Source: JBFMEX01 sp040752215 (GTDB lineage: Bacteria; Pseudomonadota; Alphaproteobacteria; Rhizobiales; Hyphomicrobiaceae). Taken from it: DNA of 52,715 nt. The stretch is taken from NCBI GenBank assembly GCA_040752215.1, contig JBFMEX010000022.1, positions 1 to 52,715 of the forward strand, in the 5' to 3' direction. Each line of letters opens with the position of its first letter. Position 1 is the stretch's first letter. Below the pieces are notes generated by a model. That model saw nothing but the letters and a program-made list of their open reading frames with translations. It did not search any database and was not told the DNA's origin. Of the stretch, positions 19,582-28,984 are shown piece after piece. Both the position numbers and the translations under genes were made by a program.

Positions 19582-20655
19582 GTGAGCGCGCGCGCTCGAG
19601 AGACATTCCTCGGGGGGAGGGCTCGCGCCCTCCCCTTGCTGCTGTTGGCGCTGGTGGCGGGTGCGGAATCGGCAGAGGCCGAGACGCTGGTCGCGCTGGC
19701 GCTGCCGCCGGGCGAGGAGCACCGCGCGATCGCCAAGGAGATCCGCGCCGGCGTCGAGGAGGCGGCGCGCGCCATCGCCAGCCCGGATGGCGCCGATGCC
19801 TCTCCGCTGCTGATCCGCGCCTACGATGCCGAGTGCAGCGCGGAGCCGGCGGTCCGCGCGGCGGGTGCGATCATCGAGGCCCGGCCGGCGCTGGTCGTCG
19901 GGCATCCGTGCGCGGCCGGAGCGGTCGCCGCGGCCCCCCTCTACGCAAAGGCCGCGATTCCGTTCTTCGCCGTCGCCGTGCGTCATTCCGCTCTGACCAC
20001 GGCCAAGGCGGCACCACTCACGTTCCGCATGGCCGGGCGCGACGACCGCCAGGGAATCGAGGCCGCCGCTTGGCTCGCGACGGAATCGGGCGAGCGGGCG
20101 GCACTGGTGGTGCACGATCGCACCGCAGCCGCGCGAGGACTCGCCGAGACCGCCGCCGCCGAGTACGCGCGGCTCACCGGCCGGCCGGCGGGCGTGGTCG
20201 GCATCGTCACCGGCGGCAAGGCCTATCCGGACGTGCTGCGCCACGCGCTGCAGACCGGCGCGGGCGCCATCTTCTTCACCGGCTATCCGGCTGAAGGCGG
20301 CGTCATCCTTCGCAATCTGAGAGCGGCCGGCTGGCAGGGCGGCGTCCTGGTGCAGGACGCGTGCGCGACCGACGAACTCGCCTCACTCGCCGGGGAAGCT
20401 GCGGCCGAGACGATGGCGCTTCTCGCCACGGAGAGGCTGGCGCCGCGCCAGGCGGCCGCCGCGGCCCTCGCAGCCTGGTCGGCTGCGGTCGCGCGCGAGG
20501 GAAATGGACAGGCGGGAGCTATCGCGGCGCGGCTGCGCGAGGGCGTCGACACGCCAGCATACGGCCGCATCCAATTCGACGAGCACGGCGATCTGGCTGG
20601 CCCCTCGTTCCGTCTGCACCGACTGATCGATGGCAGGTGGGAGCCAGCGCCCTGA
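19582..20655 (+). CDS. Diverged second Liv-type periplasmic binding protein
   Basis: This 357-residue protein (GTG start) has a signal peptide (hydrophobic 17-30, ending AESAEAE). The fold outline matches LivK: an early LPPG, central GRDDRQGIEAAAWLA corresponding to the DDQQGEVA segment of LivK, then GGKAYPDVL and TGYPAEGGVILRNLRAAGW. It is clearly related to the neighbour but diverged, and unusually rich in Ala and Arg. It may give the transporter a second specificity or act as a sensor. The five-base spacing from livK shows it belongs to the same operon. Confidence 0.82.
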   Translation: MSARARETFLGGRARALPLLLLALVAGAESAEAETLVALALPPGEEHRAIAKEIRAGVEEAARAIASPDGADASPLLIRAYDAECSAEPAVRAAGAIIEARPALVVGHPCAAGAVAAAPLYAKAAIPFFAVAVRHSALTTAKAAPLTFRMAGRDDRQGIEAAAWLATESGERAALVVHDRTAAARGLAETAAAEYARLTGRPAGVVGIVTGGKAYPDVLRHALQTGAGAIFFTGYPAEGGVILRNLRAAGWQGGVLVQDACATDELASLAGEAAAETMALLATERLAPRQAAAAALAAWSAAVAREGNGQAGAIAARLREGVDTPAYGRIQFDEHGDLAGPSFRLHRLIDGRWEPAP

Positions 20656-20748
20656 AGCACGCTCCGATCGCCACGGCATTCGACGGCCGGAGCGCGGCGA
20701 GCTGCGTCGTCGTTCTCGACCGCCACGCGGGCGGTCCGGAGCGAGACC

Positions 20749-20952
20749 TCAGCGGCCCTGCGACTCCGCCAGGCACTCGCTCAACAGGCTCTTCTCGAGC
20801 CGGGCCAGCTCGGTCGGAACCTCGCCTCCCATCTGCTGGTAGCGCTGGATGCGCTCGCGCACCAAGGCATAGCAGTCACGCGGATTTTCCATCGCCTCCA
20901 TCTGCTGACTGAGGCTGGCGATCTCGCTCGCCATCTGCTGTTGGTCGTTCAT
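20749..20952 (-). CDS. Small hypothetical protein (67 residues)
   Basis: This short charged protein is rich in Gln, Glu and Met at its N terminus (MNDQQQMASEIASLSQQME) and predicted fully helical. It carries NPRDCYALVRERI and ELARLEKSLLSE. A weak ribosome site (GGGTTACG) precedes the ATG at 20952. It lies alone, convergent with the liv operon. I recall similar short proteins in alphaproteobacteria, but without known function. Confidence 0.6.
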   Translation of the reverse strand: MNDQQQMASEIASLSQQMEAMENPRDCYALVRERIQRYQQMGGEVPTELARLEKSLLSECLAESQGR

Positions 20953-21415
20953 CGTAACCCTCAAGTAGTGCCTCGCTTGTGCAAGCCCGCTCCGTCCGCC
21001 GCAGCAAATCGAATCGAGCTCACCGACTTTCCGAATTGGTCCGTCGAGGTTCCTAACTTTTTGCTTCGTCACAAGCCGTTCAAGTGCCATCGCTCGAATA
21101 TGTGAATAGCCCGTGACGATCCTCCCACAGTCGAGCGCCCCTCGGAGCATCGCGGCCCTCGGCAGTGGGAGGGTGGCGAGAAAGCATCCGAATGTGGCTC
21201 GATCCGGGCCGCTCGAATGACCCTGCTGCATTGCCCACGAATGCGACCGCAACGCAGCAATCAGTGACCATGCCAATGTGGCAAGAGCCACACCCGGCGG
21301 GTCGATTTCTCGACCTCACCCAATTGTGCGATGCCGCGCGGGGAGCGATTGACCGCGCCCCGCGAAGGCGTCACCGTGCCGCTCTGCGCCGCTGCCAGCC
21401 GCTGGATCTGCCGCC
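20953..21415. other. Intergenic region, no gene seen
   Basis: These 463 bases separate the small leftward gene from the rightward peptidase gene. Base composition is less GC-rich than the neighbours in its left half. I see no reading frame with a ribosome site, no tRNA-like fold and no strong hairpin. Confidence 0.4.
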
Positions 21416-22456
21416 GTGTCACCCCTCGCCCGGAGCCGAAATCTGATCACCGACGTGCCCGGCCTCAGAGTCGGCAACGTAGCGGATGCGTCAATTTGCT
21501 CCGGCGTGACCGTGCTGCTCCCCGACCGCCCCGCGGTCGCCGCCGTCGACGTGCGCGGCGGCGGACCCGGCACGCGGGAAACGGACGCGCTGTCGCTCGC
21601 CGGCACGGTCGACGAGGTGCACGCCATCGTGCTCTCTGGCGGCTCGGCGCTCGGGCTCGGGGCGGCGAGTGGCGTACAATCGTGGCTCGCCGAGCGGGGC
21701 ATTGGCTTCAATGTGCGTGGCGCCATTGTCCCGATCGTGCCGCAGGCGATCCTGTTCGACCTGTTGAATGGCGGCGACAAGCGCGGCCTCGCCGAGGCCT
21801 ACCCCGCCCTGGCCCGGCGCGCCTGCGAGTGGGCGTCGGATGCGTTCGACCTCGGCAGCGTGGGGGCGGGATACGGGGCGACCACGGCGACCCTGCGCGG
21901 CGGCGTCGGCAGCGCGTCGGCGTCGCTCGCCGGCGGCGTCGTAGTCGGCGCGCTGGCGGCGGTCAACGCGGTCGGCACGGTGACGATCGGCGATGGCTGT
22001 CAGTTCTGGGCGGCCCCGTTCGAGCGGGGCGGAGAGTGCGGCGGCCTAGGCTGGCCGTCGACATGGCCCGAGGACGCGCTGTCGCCGCGCCTCAAAGGGG
22101 CGGCCGCGGAGAGCACCACGCTGGCGATCGTCGCCACCAATGCGCGACTGACCAAGCGCCAAGCCCAGCGACTCGCCGTGATGGCGCAGAGCGGGCTGGC
22201 GCGGGCGATCTATCCCGTGCACACGCCCCTCGACGGCGACGTCGTATTCGCGCTTTCGACCGGCGCGACTGCAATTCCCGACACGCCCGACGCGCTCGCC
22301 CGGCTCGGCACGTGCGCCGCCGATACGCTCGCGCGGGCCGTCATGCGCGGGGTCTACGCGGCCGATCCGGTGGCCACCGGCTGGATCGGTCCGCAGTCGT
22401 GGCGGGAGCGGCGCGCGGCGACGGCTGCGAGTCTGGGGAAAGGCTCTCTTGCATGA
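21416..22456 (+). CDS. P1-family (DmpA/NylC-like) self-processing peptidase
   Basis: This 346-residue member of the P1 family comprises N-terminal-nucleophile aminopeptidases and amide hydrolases that cut themselves into two chains. Family blocks are TDVPGLRVGN near the start, GGGPGTRETD, VLSGGSALGLGAASGV and GSVGAGYGATTA. The likely self-cleavage site is AESTTLAIVATNARLTK (about residue 225), with a Thr becoming the new N-terminal nucleophile. There is no signal peptide, so it is cytoplasmic. The GTG start at 21416 is chosen because the conserved region begins within 12 residues. It overlaps the next small gene by ATGA. Confidence 0.88.
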   Translation: MSPLARSRNLITDVPGLRVGNVADASICSGVTVLLPDRPAVAAVDVRGGGPGTRETDALSLAGTVDEVHAIVLSGGSALGLGAASGVQSWLAERGIGFNVRGAIVPIVPQAILFDLLNGGDKRGLAEAYPALARRACEWASDAFDLGSVGAGYGATTATLRGGVGSASASLAGGVVVGALAAVNAVGTVTIGDGCQFWAAPFERGGECGGLGWPSTWPEDALSPRLKGAAAESTTLAIVATNARLTKRQAQRLAVMAQSGLARAIYPVHTPLDGDVVFALSTGATAIPDTPDALARLGTCAADTLARAVMRGVYAADPVATGWIGPQSWRERRAATAASLGKGSLA

Positions 22457-22638
22457 GCCCGCGGAGCATCGCCATCGGCCTCGCCGGACTCGCGCTGCTG
22501 CTCGCCACGAGCTTTCTCGTCCGCCAGCACCTCGGCGCCAAGCGTTGCGCAGAACTCGGCCTCGTCTACCGCGAGGGGCGGGGATGCGTGCCGGACCCCG
22601 ATACGGTCATCCTGCAGCGCGACCTGCAGCGCTCGTGA
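22453..22638 (+). CDS. Small membrane-anchored hypothetical protein
   Basis: This 61-residue protein starts at an ATG overlapping the peptidase stop codon (ATGA), which implies translational coupling. A single hydrophobic segment (about residues 5-22) is followed by a short tail with two Cys: KRCAELGLVYREGRGCVPD. It could be a periplasmic-facing anchored peptide with a disulfide. No function is recognised. Confidence 0.6.
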   Translation: MSPRSIAIGLAGLALLLATSFLVRQHLGAKRCAELGLVYREGRGCVPDPDTVILQRDLQRS

Positions 22639-22724
22639 CTCGTTTGCATGCCACGGCTCGACGGATTGAAGCGGTTCCCCGGCTCTGCTAGGCCTCCCGT
22701 TTCGAGTGAAGGACGAGACAGCCC

Positions 22725-24032
<1,308 letters not shown>

Positions 24033-24082
24033 GCGCGCTGCACCCGTTTGGGATGTTGCGAACCTTACGATAAGGTGCCCTC

Positions 24083-24670
24083 ATGACCGGATTTGCGGAC
24101 AACAAGCAGCAAGACTACGAGGCTCCGCTCGACAAGGCGGCGTTCCTGGACTGGGTGCAGGGCCGCGAGAGCCGCTTCGAGCTGAAGGGGGGCCGCATCG
24201 TCATGATGACCGGGGGGTCCAAGAACCACGCGCGGATCACCGGGCGCATCGCGCAGCTGCTCGCGAATGCCCTCGACGCCGAGCAATGGGCGGTGACGAG
24301 CGCGGACCTCGCCGTCGAGATCGGACCAGACGTGCGCTACCCCGATGTCCTCGTGGAGCCGCTGGACGATCAGGGCGACGCCCTGTCGACGAGCAATCCG
24401 GTGCTCATTGCCGAAGTGCTGTCTCCCTCCTCTGCCGGCACCGGCATGAACGAGAAGGCGGCAGAATGCACCAGTCTCACCTCGCTCCAGACCTACCTCG
24501 TCGTCAGCCAGAAGGCGCCGATCGTGTGGGTCTGGCAGCGCGATCCCGCGAGCGGCACCTTCCCGCGGCACCCCGTCGAGATTGCTGGCCGGGACAAGGC
24601 GATCGAGATCGCCGCCCTCGGCATCACGCTGCCACTCGCCGAGATCTTCCGCGGCATCGCCTCCGCGTAG
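24083..24670 (+). CDS. Uma2-family (DUF820) PD-(D/E)XK-like protein
   Basis: This 195-residue protein has the Uma2 fold. It carries FELKGGRIVMM at about 33-43, RYPDVLVE (the Asp of the PD motif), LIAEVLSPSS (the Glu), and the lysine in MNEKAAECTSL. These four acidic and basic positions form the putative nuclease site of this restriction-endonuclease-like family, whose cellular role is unclear. It is separated from purB by 50 bases and from the next gene by six, so it is probably transcribed with both. Confidence 0.85.
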   Translation: MTGFADNKQQDYEAPLDKAAFLDWVQGRESRFELKGGRIVMMTGGSKNHARITGRIAQLLANALDAEQWAVTSADLAVEIGPDVRYPDVLVEPLDDQGDALSTSNPVLIAEVLSPSSAGTGMNEKAAECTSLTSLQTYLVVSQKAPIVWVWQRDPASGTFPRHPVEIAGRDKAIEIAALGITLPLAEIFRGIASA

Positions 24671-24676
24671 CAACCG

Positions 24677-25258
24677 ATGCGCACCTCCGACGTCGACATC
24701 CTGATCGTGCCCGGCTGGTCGAGCTCGGGGCCGGACCATTGGCAATCGCGGTGGGAGCGCAACCTCTCGACCGCGCGCCGGGTGGAGCAGGACGACTGGA
24801 TCGAGCCCGACAAGGACCGCTGGGTCGGACGGCTGATTGCGGTAGCCGCGGTCTCGGCCCGCCCGGTGGTGCTGGTTGCCCACAGTCTCGGAGTGGCGAC
24901 CGTCGTCCACGCTGCGGCGAAGCTGCCCGCAGGGCTCGTCGCGGGCGCGTTCCTCGTCGCGCCGGCCGACGTCGCCAACGCCGCCGAGTGGCCGGTCACG
25001 CAGGGCGAGATCTTCTCCAGCGTCGAGAGCGGCTTCGCCCCGCTGCCGGAAGCGCCGCTGCCGTTTCCGGCCGCGCTGGTAGCCTCGTCCGATGATCCCT
25101 ATTGCCGCCTGGAGCGGGCGCGCCATCTCGCCGACTGCTGGCAGGCTCGCCTGATCGAGGCCGGGGCGGCCGGTCACATCAACACGCAGTCGGGGCACGG
25201 GCCGTGGCCCGAGGGCCTGCTGCACCTCGGCGGCTTCTTGAAGCAGCTCGGAGAGTAG
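24677..25258 (+). CDS. RBBP9/YdeN-family alpha/beta hydrolase
   Basis: This 193-residue serine hydrolase of the RBBP9/YdeN family starts with VDILIVPGWSSSGPDHWQ. The nucleophile Ser lies in VAHSLGVAT (about residue 75). The acid Asp is in SSDDPYC, and the base His in SGHGPWPEG near the end. The substrate is unknown. The ORF is complete and the stop codon lies in a 15-base tandem duplication. Confidence 0.88.
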   Translation: MRTSDVDILIVPGWSSSGPDHWQSRWERNLSTARRVEQDDWIEPDKDRWVGRLIAVAAVSARPVVLVAHSLGVATVVHAAAKLPAGLVAGAFLVAPADVANAAEWPVTQGEIFSSVESGFAPLPEAPLPFPAALVASSDDPYCRLERARHLADCWQARLIEAGAAGHINTQSGHGPWPEGLLHLGGFLKQLGE

Positions 25259-25284
25259 AGAGGGCCATTGTAGAGAGGGCCATT
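25255..25284 (+). repeat. 15-base tandem duplication at the hydrolase 3' end
   Basis: GTAGAGAGGGCCATT occurs twice in a row (25255-25269 and 25270-25284); the first copy contains the hydrolase stop codon. It looks like a recent slippage duplication. Confidence 0.8.
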
Positions 25285-25304
25285 CCATTCTCGAAGCTCG
25301 CGCC

Positions 25305-25445
25305 CACCACTTCCCTTGTCCCGTGGGGAGAAGGTGGCCGAAGGCCGGATGAGGGGACTTGCCCACAACGGCCTCCGTCTTCGGCGGCACGTCCCTCACC
25401 CGCCCTTCGGGCACCCTCTCCCGTCCCGAGAGAGGGCACAGCAGG
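25305..25445. repeat. Rhizobial-type intergenic palindrome (RIME-like)
   Basis: The left part contains GGGGAGAAGGTGGCCGAAGG and then CCGGATGAGGGGAC. The right part contains CCCTCACCCGCCCTTCGGGC and then ACCCTCTCCCG, a near mirror image. This arrangement is the widespread intergenic repeat of Rhizobiales genomes. The region lies between the hydrolase and the convergent zeta-inhibitor gene and may act as a bidirectional stem-loop. Confidence 0.7.
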
Positions 25446-25510
25446 TGCTTGCCGAGAATTGAATCACTCTGGGCCGACAGACGCGCCCACCGAGGCACGC
25501 GTTGCAGTGG

Positions 25511-25837
25511 CTACTTCTTGGCCGATTCGATCTCGCCAACCGCCCGGGCCAGGAACTCGCCCATCATTTTGCGCAGCTCGGCCTCCGCGACCGTGATGCC
25601 TTTGGCCTTGAAATCCCCCAACACTTTGCGGACTACGTCGTCGTCGCCCTTCTCGGCGAGATCGGCTTTGCGCACGGCGCGGACGTACTCCTCGACCTCG
25701 CTCGCCGGCAGTCCCAGCTTGGCGGCGGCCCACTCGCCGATCATCTTGTTGCGCCGCGACTCCGCCTTGAACTTAAGCTCCTGATCCATCGCGAACTTCT
25801 TCTCGAAGGCCTTTTCGCGATCATCGAACGTCGTCAT
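25511..25837 (-). CDS. F1-ATPase inhibitor zeta subunit (DUF1476)
   Basis: This 108-residue alphaproteobacterial zeta protein binds the F1 motor and blocks reverse ATP hydrolysis, as shown for Paracoccus denitrificans. The inhibitory N-terminal helix FDDREKAFEKKFAMDQEL is intact. The remainder (RRNKMIGEWAAAKLGL and the GI.VAEAELRKMM region) is the four-helix body. The ATG at 25837 is chosen because GTGGAG, otherwise read as an upstream GTG start, serves as its ribosome site. It is opposite in strand to its neighbours. The gene is a strong taxonomic marker for alphaproteobacteria. Confidence 0.92.
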   Translation of the reverse strand: MTTFDDREKAFEKKFAMDQELKFKAESRRNKMIGEWAAAKLGLPASEVEEYVRAVRKADLAEKGDDDVVRKVLGDFKAKGITVAEAELRKMMGEFLARAVGEIESAKK

Positions 25838-26183
25838 TGTTGTCTCCACCAGAGCGTGAGCTTGCTGCCCGTTTCGCGGGGTCGGCGAAAATGTGTCTTT
25901 CCAGCACGCCGTTGCTGCAATGCCATAACCCGGCCCGTGCCCCGGATCAACGCCATACGCGGCGACTTAACCTCGTGCAACGGCGACAATCGTTAAGATT
26001 GTTTCCGCCCCCCGGTTCGGCTAGTGTCGGCACCGAAATCCGCCCATGCGCGAGCCCCTGCGCCACGCCGTGTGAAGGTAAAAACACGCTGCAATTTCAA
26101 GGGCCAGCACTGGACGGCGCGTCGCGTCCCCTCGCAAGAAAAAAATGAGAGACATGAGCTCGATCATTCTCAAAGGACCAGGC
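25838..26183. other. Divergent promoter region between zeta inhibitor and purC
   Basis: These 346 bases have no supported gene. They include an AT-rich patch (about 25990-26005, ATCGTTAAGATTGTTTCC) and a small hairpin CGTGT-GAAGGTAAA-ACACG near 26070-26088. They should hold both divergent promoters; no operator is recognised. Confidence 0.4.
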
Positions 26184-26972
26184 ATGAACAGGCGTCGTCG
26201 CATCTACGAAGGCAAAGCCAAGGTGCTCTACGAAGGCCCGGAGCCCGGCACGCTCATCCAGCACTTCAAGGATGACGCCACGGCCTTCAACAACAAGAAG
26301 CACGCGCTCATCGAAGGCAAGGGCGTGCTCAACAACCGCATCTCCGAGATGGTATTCACCCGTCTCGGCGAGATCGGCGTGCCGACCCACTTCATCAAAC
26401 GCCTCAACATGCGCGAGCAGTTGATCCGCGAGGTCGAGATCATCCCGCTCGAGGTCGTGGTGCGCAACGTCGCCGCCGGATCGCTGTCGACCCGCCTCGG
26501 TCTCGAGGAGGGCATGCAGCTGCCGCGCTCGATCGTCGAGTTCTACTACAAGAACGACGCGCTCAACGATCCGATGGTCTCCGAGGAGCACATCACCGCG
26601 TTCGGCTGGGCGACGCCGCAGGAGATCGACGAGGTCATGCAGCTGGCGCTCCGGATCAACGACTTCCTGGTCGGCCTGTTCCTCGGCATCGGCATCCGGC
26701 TCGTCGACTTCAAGGTCGAGTTCGGGCGGCTGTGGGAGAACGATCAGGCGCGCATCGTGCTCGCCGACGAGATCAGCCCCGACTGCTGCCGGCTGTGGGA
26801 CATGCAGAGCGGCGACAAGCTCGACAAGGACCGCTTCCGCCGCGACATGGGCGGCGTACTGGAGGCCTACCAGGAGGTCGCCAAGCGGCTCGGCGTGCTG
26901 ACCGAGAACCCGCGTCCCAAGGGCTCGGGCCCGGTGCTCGTCGCCTCCAACCCAACCGGCAAGCCGAATTGA
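26184..26972 (+). CDS. purC: SAICAR synthase
   Basis: This 262-residue enzyme joins aspartate to CAIR using ATP in purine synthesis. The start MNRRRRIYEGKAKVLYEG includes the conserved YEGKAK nucleotide-binding segment. LEVVVRNVAAGS, LVDFKVEFG and LADEISPDCCRLWD are catalytic blocks. The ATG at 26184 is chosen because homologues begin there; an in-frame ATG 39 bases upstream would add residues outside the family pattern. A run of seven A and GAGAGAC precede it. purS follows after 127 bases. Confidence 0.96.
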   Translation: MNRRRRIYEGKAKVLYEGPEPGTLIQHFKDDATAFNNKKHALIEGKGVLNNRISEMVFTRLGEIGVPTHFIKRLNMREQLIREVEIIPLEVVVRNVAAGSLSTRLGLEEGMQLPRSIVEFYYKNDALNDPMVSEEHITAFGWATPQEIDEVMQLALRINDFLVGLFLGIGIRLVDFKVEFGRLWENDQARIVLADEISPDCCRLWDMQSGDKLDKDRFRRDMGGVLEAYQEVAKRLGVLTENPRPKGSGPVLVASNPTGKPN

Positions 26973-27099
26973 CGTGCGGGCGAGTGGTCCGTCGTGAGTG
27001 ATGAGTGGCCGGCGGCCGACGATCGGCTCGCCATCGCCATTCGCCTTCACGCCCCATTTACCTGCTCACTCACCACTCGCCACCCACCAGCGAAGCCCC

Positions 27100-27342
27100 A
27101 TGAAAGCCCTGATCCGCATCACCTTGAAGAACGGCGTGCTCGACCCGCAGGGAAAGGCGATCGCCAACGCCCTCGGCCATTTCGGCTTCACCGGCATCGC
27201 CGACGTCCGCCAGGGCAAGTACATCGAGGTCGCGCTCGACGAGACCGACACCGAGAAGGCCAAGGCGGCGGTCGAGCGCATGTGCAAGGACCTGCTCGCC
27301 AACACGGTGATCGAGAACTATTCCTACGACCTCGTGCCATGA
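27100..27342 (+). CDS. purS: FGAM synthase subunit PurS
   Basis: This 80-residue PurS bridges the PurQ glutaminase and the PurL synthetase in the three-part FGAM synthase. Visible are IRITLKNGVLDPQGKAI, GFTGIADVRQGKYIEV and the end VIENYSYDLV, all family marks. The start at 27100 is set by these. Unlike the usual purS-purQ adjacency, three small genes lie between it and purQ. Confidence 0.95.
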   Translation: MKALIRITLKNGVLDPQGKAIANALGHFGFTGIADVRQGKYIEVALDETDTEKAKAAVERMCKDLLANTVIENYSYDLVP

Positions 27343-27358
27343 GGGCGGGAGACACGCG

Positions 27359-27589
27359 ATGGCGGATGTGACGAACGAGCTGATCTACGACGTCCTGAAG
27401 CGGGGCCAGGAGCAGCTCGTGCGTATTCAATCCGATGTTCACGGCATCCGCGAGGAGTTGTCGGCAATCCGCGGGCACATGAACGCCATGCAGCGCTATA
27501 TCCAGCTGATCTATGACCGGATCGGCACCTTGGAGCGCCGCGTCGACCGCATCGAGCGCCGCCCGGAGTTGGCGGATGCCAACGCCTGA
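27359..27589 (+). CDS. Small coiled-coil protein between purS and purQ
   Basis: This 76-residue protein is predicted helical throughout, with a heptad-like pattern from about residue 15 to 70 (LVRIQSDVHGIREELSAI, then IYDRIGTLERRVDRIERR). There is no signal or enzyme motif. GGGAGAC precedes the ATG, 17 bases after purS. It overlaps the next gene by 14 bases, which supports real translation of both. Function unknown. Confidence 0.65.
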   Translation: MADVTNELIYDVLKRGQEQLVRIQSDVHGIREELSAIRGHMNAMQRYIQLIYDRIGTLERRVDRIERRPELADANA

Positions 27590-27707
27590 CAGCGCCGCAC
27601 GGGATGATGCCGCCAGAGCCGCGCGCTTCCTGGCGCTGAAGGCGGCGATCTTCATCCTCGTCCCGCTCGCCGCCGCTGCGATGGTCGTCTGCTGGAAGCT
27701 CGGATAG
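27576..27707 (+). CDS. Small single-span membrane protein (43 residues)
   Basis: The short polar, Ala/Arg-rich start (MPTPDSAARDDAARAAR) is followed by one membrane helix (about residues 20-40, AAIFILVPLAAAAMVVCW) and a C-terminal KLG. It overlaps the preceding gene and ends four bases before the next start. Some annotations use a family name linking a small membrane protein of this kind with the FGAM synthase genes; I recall this without certainty. It may tie the FGAM synthase operon to the membrane or be a passenger. Confidence 0.65.
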   Translation: MPTPDSAARDDAARAARFLALKAAIFILVPLAAAAMVVCWKLG

Positions 27708-27711
27708 GCCG

Positions 27712-28200
27712 ATGCGGGTTCTCGGCCTCGTCCCCGTGCTGGCGATTCTGGCCCCGGCGGCAGCATGGGCCGGGACGCCGGCCGCCCCTAGCCCGCTCGT
27801 GCTCGAGCCCGGCAGGGCGGTCGAGATCAGCTGCGAGGGCAAGGCCGTCGTGGTGGCGACCGGCGCACCGCAGGCGACCACCGGCCGCCTCAGGCTTTCT
27901 CTGCTCGCCGCCGAGCCGCAGCGCGGCACGTGGCGGATCGTCTCCGTCGACCCCGGTCATGCCGGCTCACTCGGCGCGCGCGAGGCCAAGGCCTGCGCCG
28001 AGGGATGCCCGCTCGTGGTCTCCGGGACGGATCAGATCCAGCTCTGGTCGCCGGCACCCAAGGGCCTCGACCAGCTCGCCGAAAAGGAGATGCTGTTGAT
28101 CGCCGTCCTCAAGACGGCCACGCTCGACTTGCGCGCGACGTCGTTCAACGGCAAACAGATCGAGGCCCTCGAAGAGGGCCGCTGCGAGGTAGCCCCATGA
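27712..28200 (+). CDS. Secreted hypothetical protein upstream of purQ
   Basis: This 162-residue protein has a clear Sec signal (residues 1-20, ending AAAWAG). The mature part is a probable beta-rich domain with two Cys in AKACAEGCPLVV, likely a disulfide, and another near the C terminus (RCEVAP). Its last codons overlap the purQ start by ATGA. It has no recognisable family. A secreted protein translationally coupled to a cytosolic purine enzyme is unexpected. Confidence 0.7.
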   Translation: MRVLGLVPVLAILAPAAAWAGTPAAPSPLVLEPGRAVEISCEGKAVVVATGAPQATTGRLRLSLLAAEPQRGTWRIVSVDPGHAGSLGAREAKACAEGCPLVVSGTDQIQLWSPAPKGLDQLAEKEMLLIAVLKTATLDLRATSFNGKQIEALEEGRCEVAP

Positions 28201-28901
28201 TTCGAGCTTCCGTCATCGTCTTCCCGGGCTCCAATTGCGACCGCGACGTCAAGGTCGCGCTGGAGCGGGTCACCGGGTTCCCGGTGAAAATGGTCTGGCA
28301 TGGCGACGCCGAGGTGCCGGCCTCCGACGTGATCGTGCTGCCGGGCGGCTTCTCCTATGGCGACTATCTGAGATGCGGGGCGATGGCCGCCCACTCGCCG
28401 ATCATGCGCGACGTGATCAAGAAGGCGAAGGCCGGCACGCCCGTGCTCGGCATCTGCAACGGGTTTCAGATCCTCTGCGAGTCCGGCCTGCTGCCGGGCG
28501 TCCTGATGCGTAACGCCAGTCTCAAGTTCATTTGCCGCGACGTGTGGCTCAGGGTCGACAACGCCGACACCGTGTTCACCCGCTGCTACCGCAAGGGCCA
28601 GGTGATCCGCACCCCGATCGCGCACGCCGAGGGTAACTACTTCGCCGACGCCGAGACGCTCGACCGCCTCGAGGGCGAGGGCCGCGTCGTGGTGCGCTAC
28701 TCGGACCCCGAGGGCAACGTGACGGCCGCGGCCAATCCCAACGGCGCCCAGCGCAACATCGCCGGCATTTGCGATGCCAGCGGCCGCATCGTCGGCATGA
28801 TGCCGCATCCGGAGCGGCTCTACGAGCTGGCGCTTGGCGGCACCGATGGCCGGCGCGTATTCGAGAGCATCGTCGTCAGCGTGGCCGAGGCGGCGGCATG
28901 A
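28197..28901 (+). CDS. purQ: FGAM synthase glutaminase subunit PurQ
   Basis: This 234-residue class-I glutamine amidotransferase supplies ammonia to PurL. The nucleophile Cys is in GICNGFQIL (about residue 87). The oxyanion-region GGFSYGDYLRCGA is present, and the His-Glu pair is in MMPHPERL near the C terminus. The start MIRASVIVFPGSNCDRD is typical. The ATG overlaps the upstream stop codon. A perfect 11-bp stem-loop follows directly. Confidence 0.96.
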   Translation: MIRASVIVFPGSNCDRDVKVALERVTGFPVKMVWHGDAEVPASDVIVLPGGFSYGDYLRCGAMAAHSPIMRDVIKKAKAGTPVLGICNGFQILCESGLLPGVLMRNASLKFICRDVWLRVDNADTVFTRCYRKGQVIRTPIAHAEGNYFADAETLDRLEGEGRVVVRYSDPEGNVTAAANPNGAQRNIAGICDASGRIVGMMPHPERLYELALGGTDGRRVFESIVVSVAEAAA

Positions 28902-28903
28902 AA

Positions 28904-28931
28904 AAGGGCCGGACCCCCGAGTCCGGCCCTT
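28904..28931. terminator. Bidirectional terminator between purQ and the convergent gene
   Basis: A perfect 11-bp stem AAGGGCCGGAC/GTCCGGCCCTT encloses CCCCGA. The A-run on its left gives a T-run on the minus strand, so it best ends the leftward gene at 28985; it can also end the purQ transcript. Confidence 0.8.
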
Positions 28932-28984
28932 CCTCGAAGCGACAAGAGAATGCGACAAATCCTGCACCTCCCGCCGGTCGCGAC

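Noticed and set aside
21165..21446. 93-codon rightward frame before the P1 peptidase
   Set aside because: No ribosome site; it overlaps the start of a well-supported gene in another frame and has a composition typical of chance frames.
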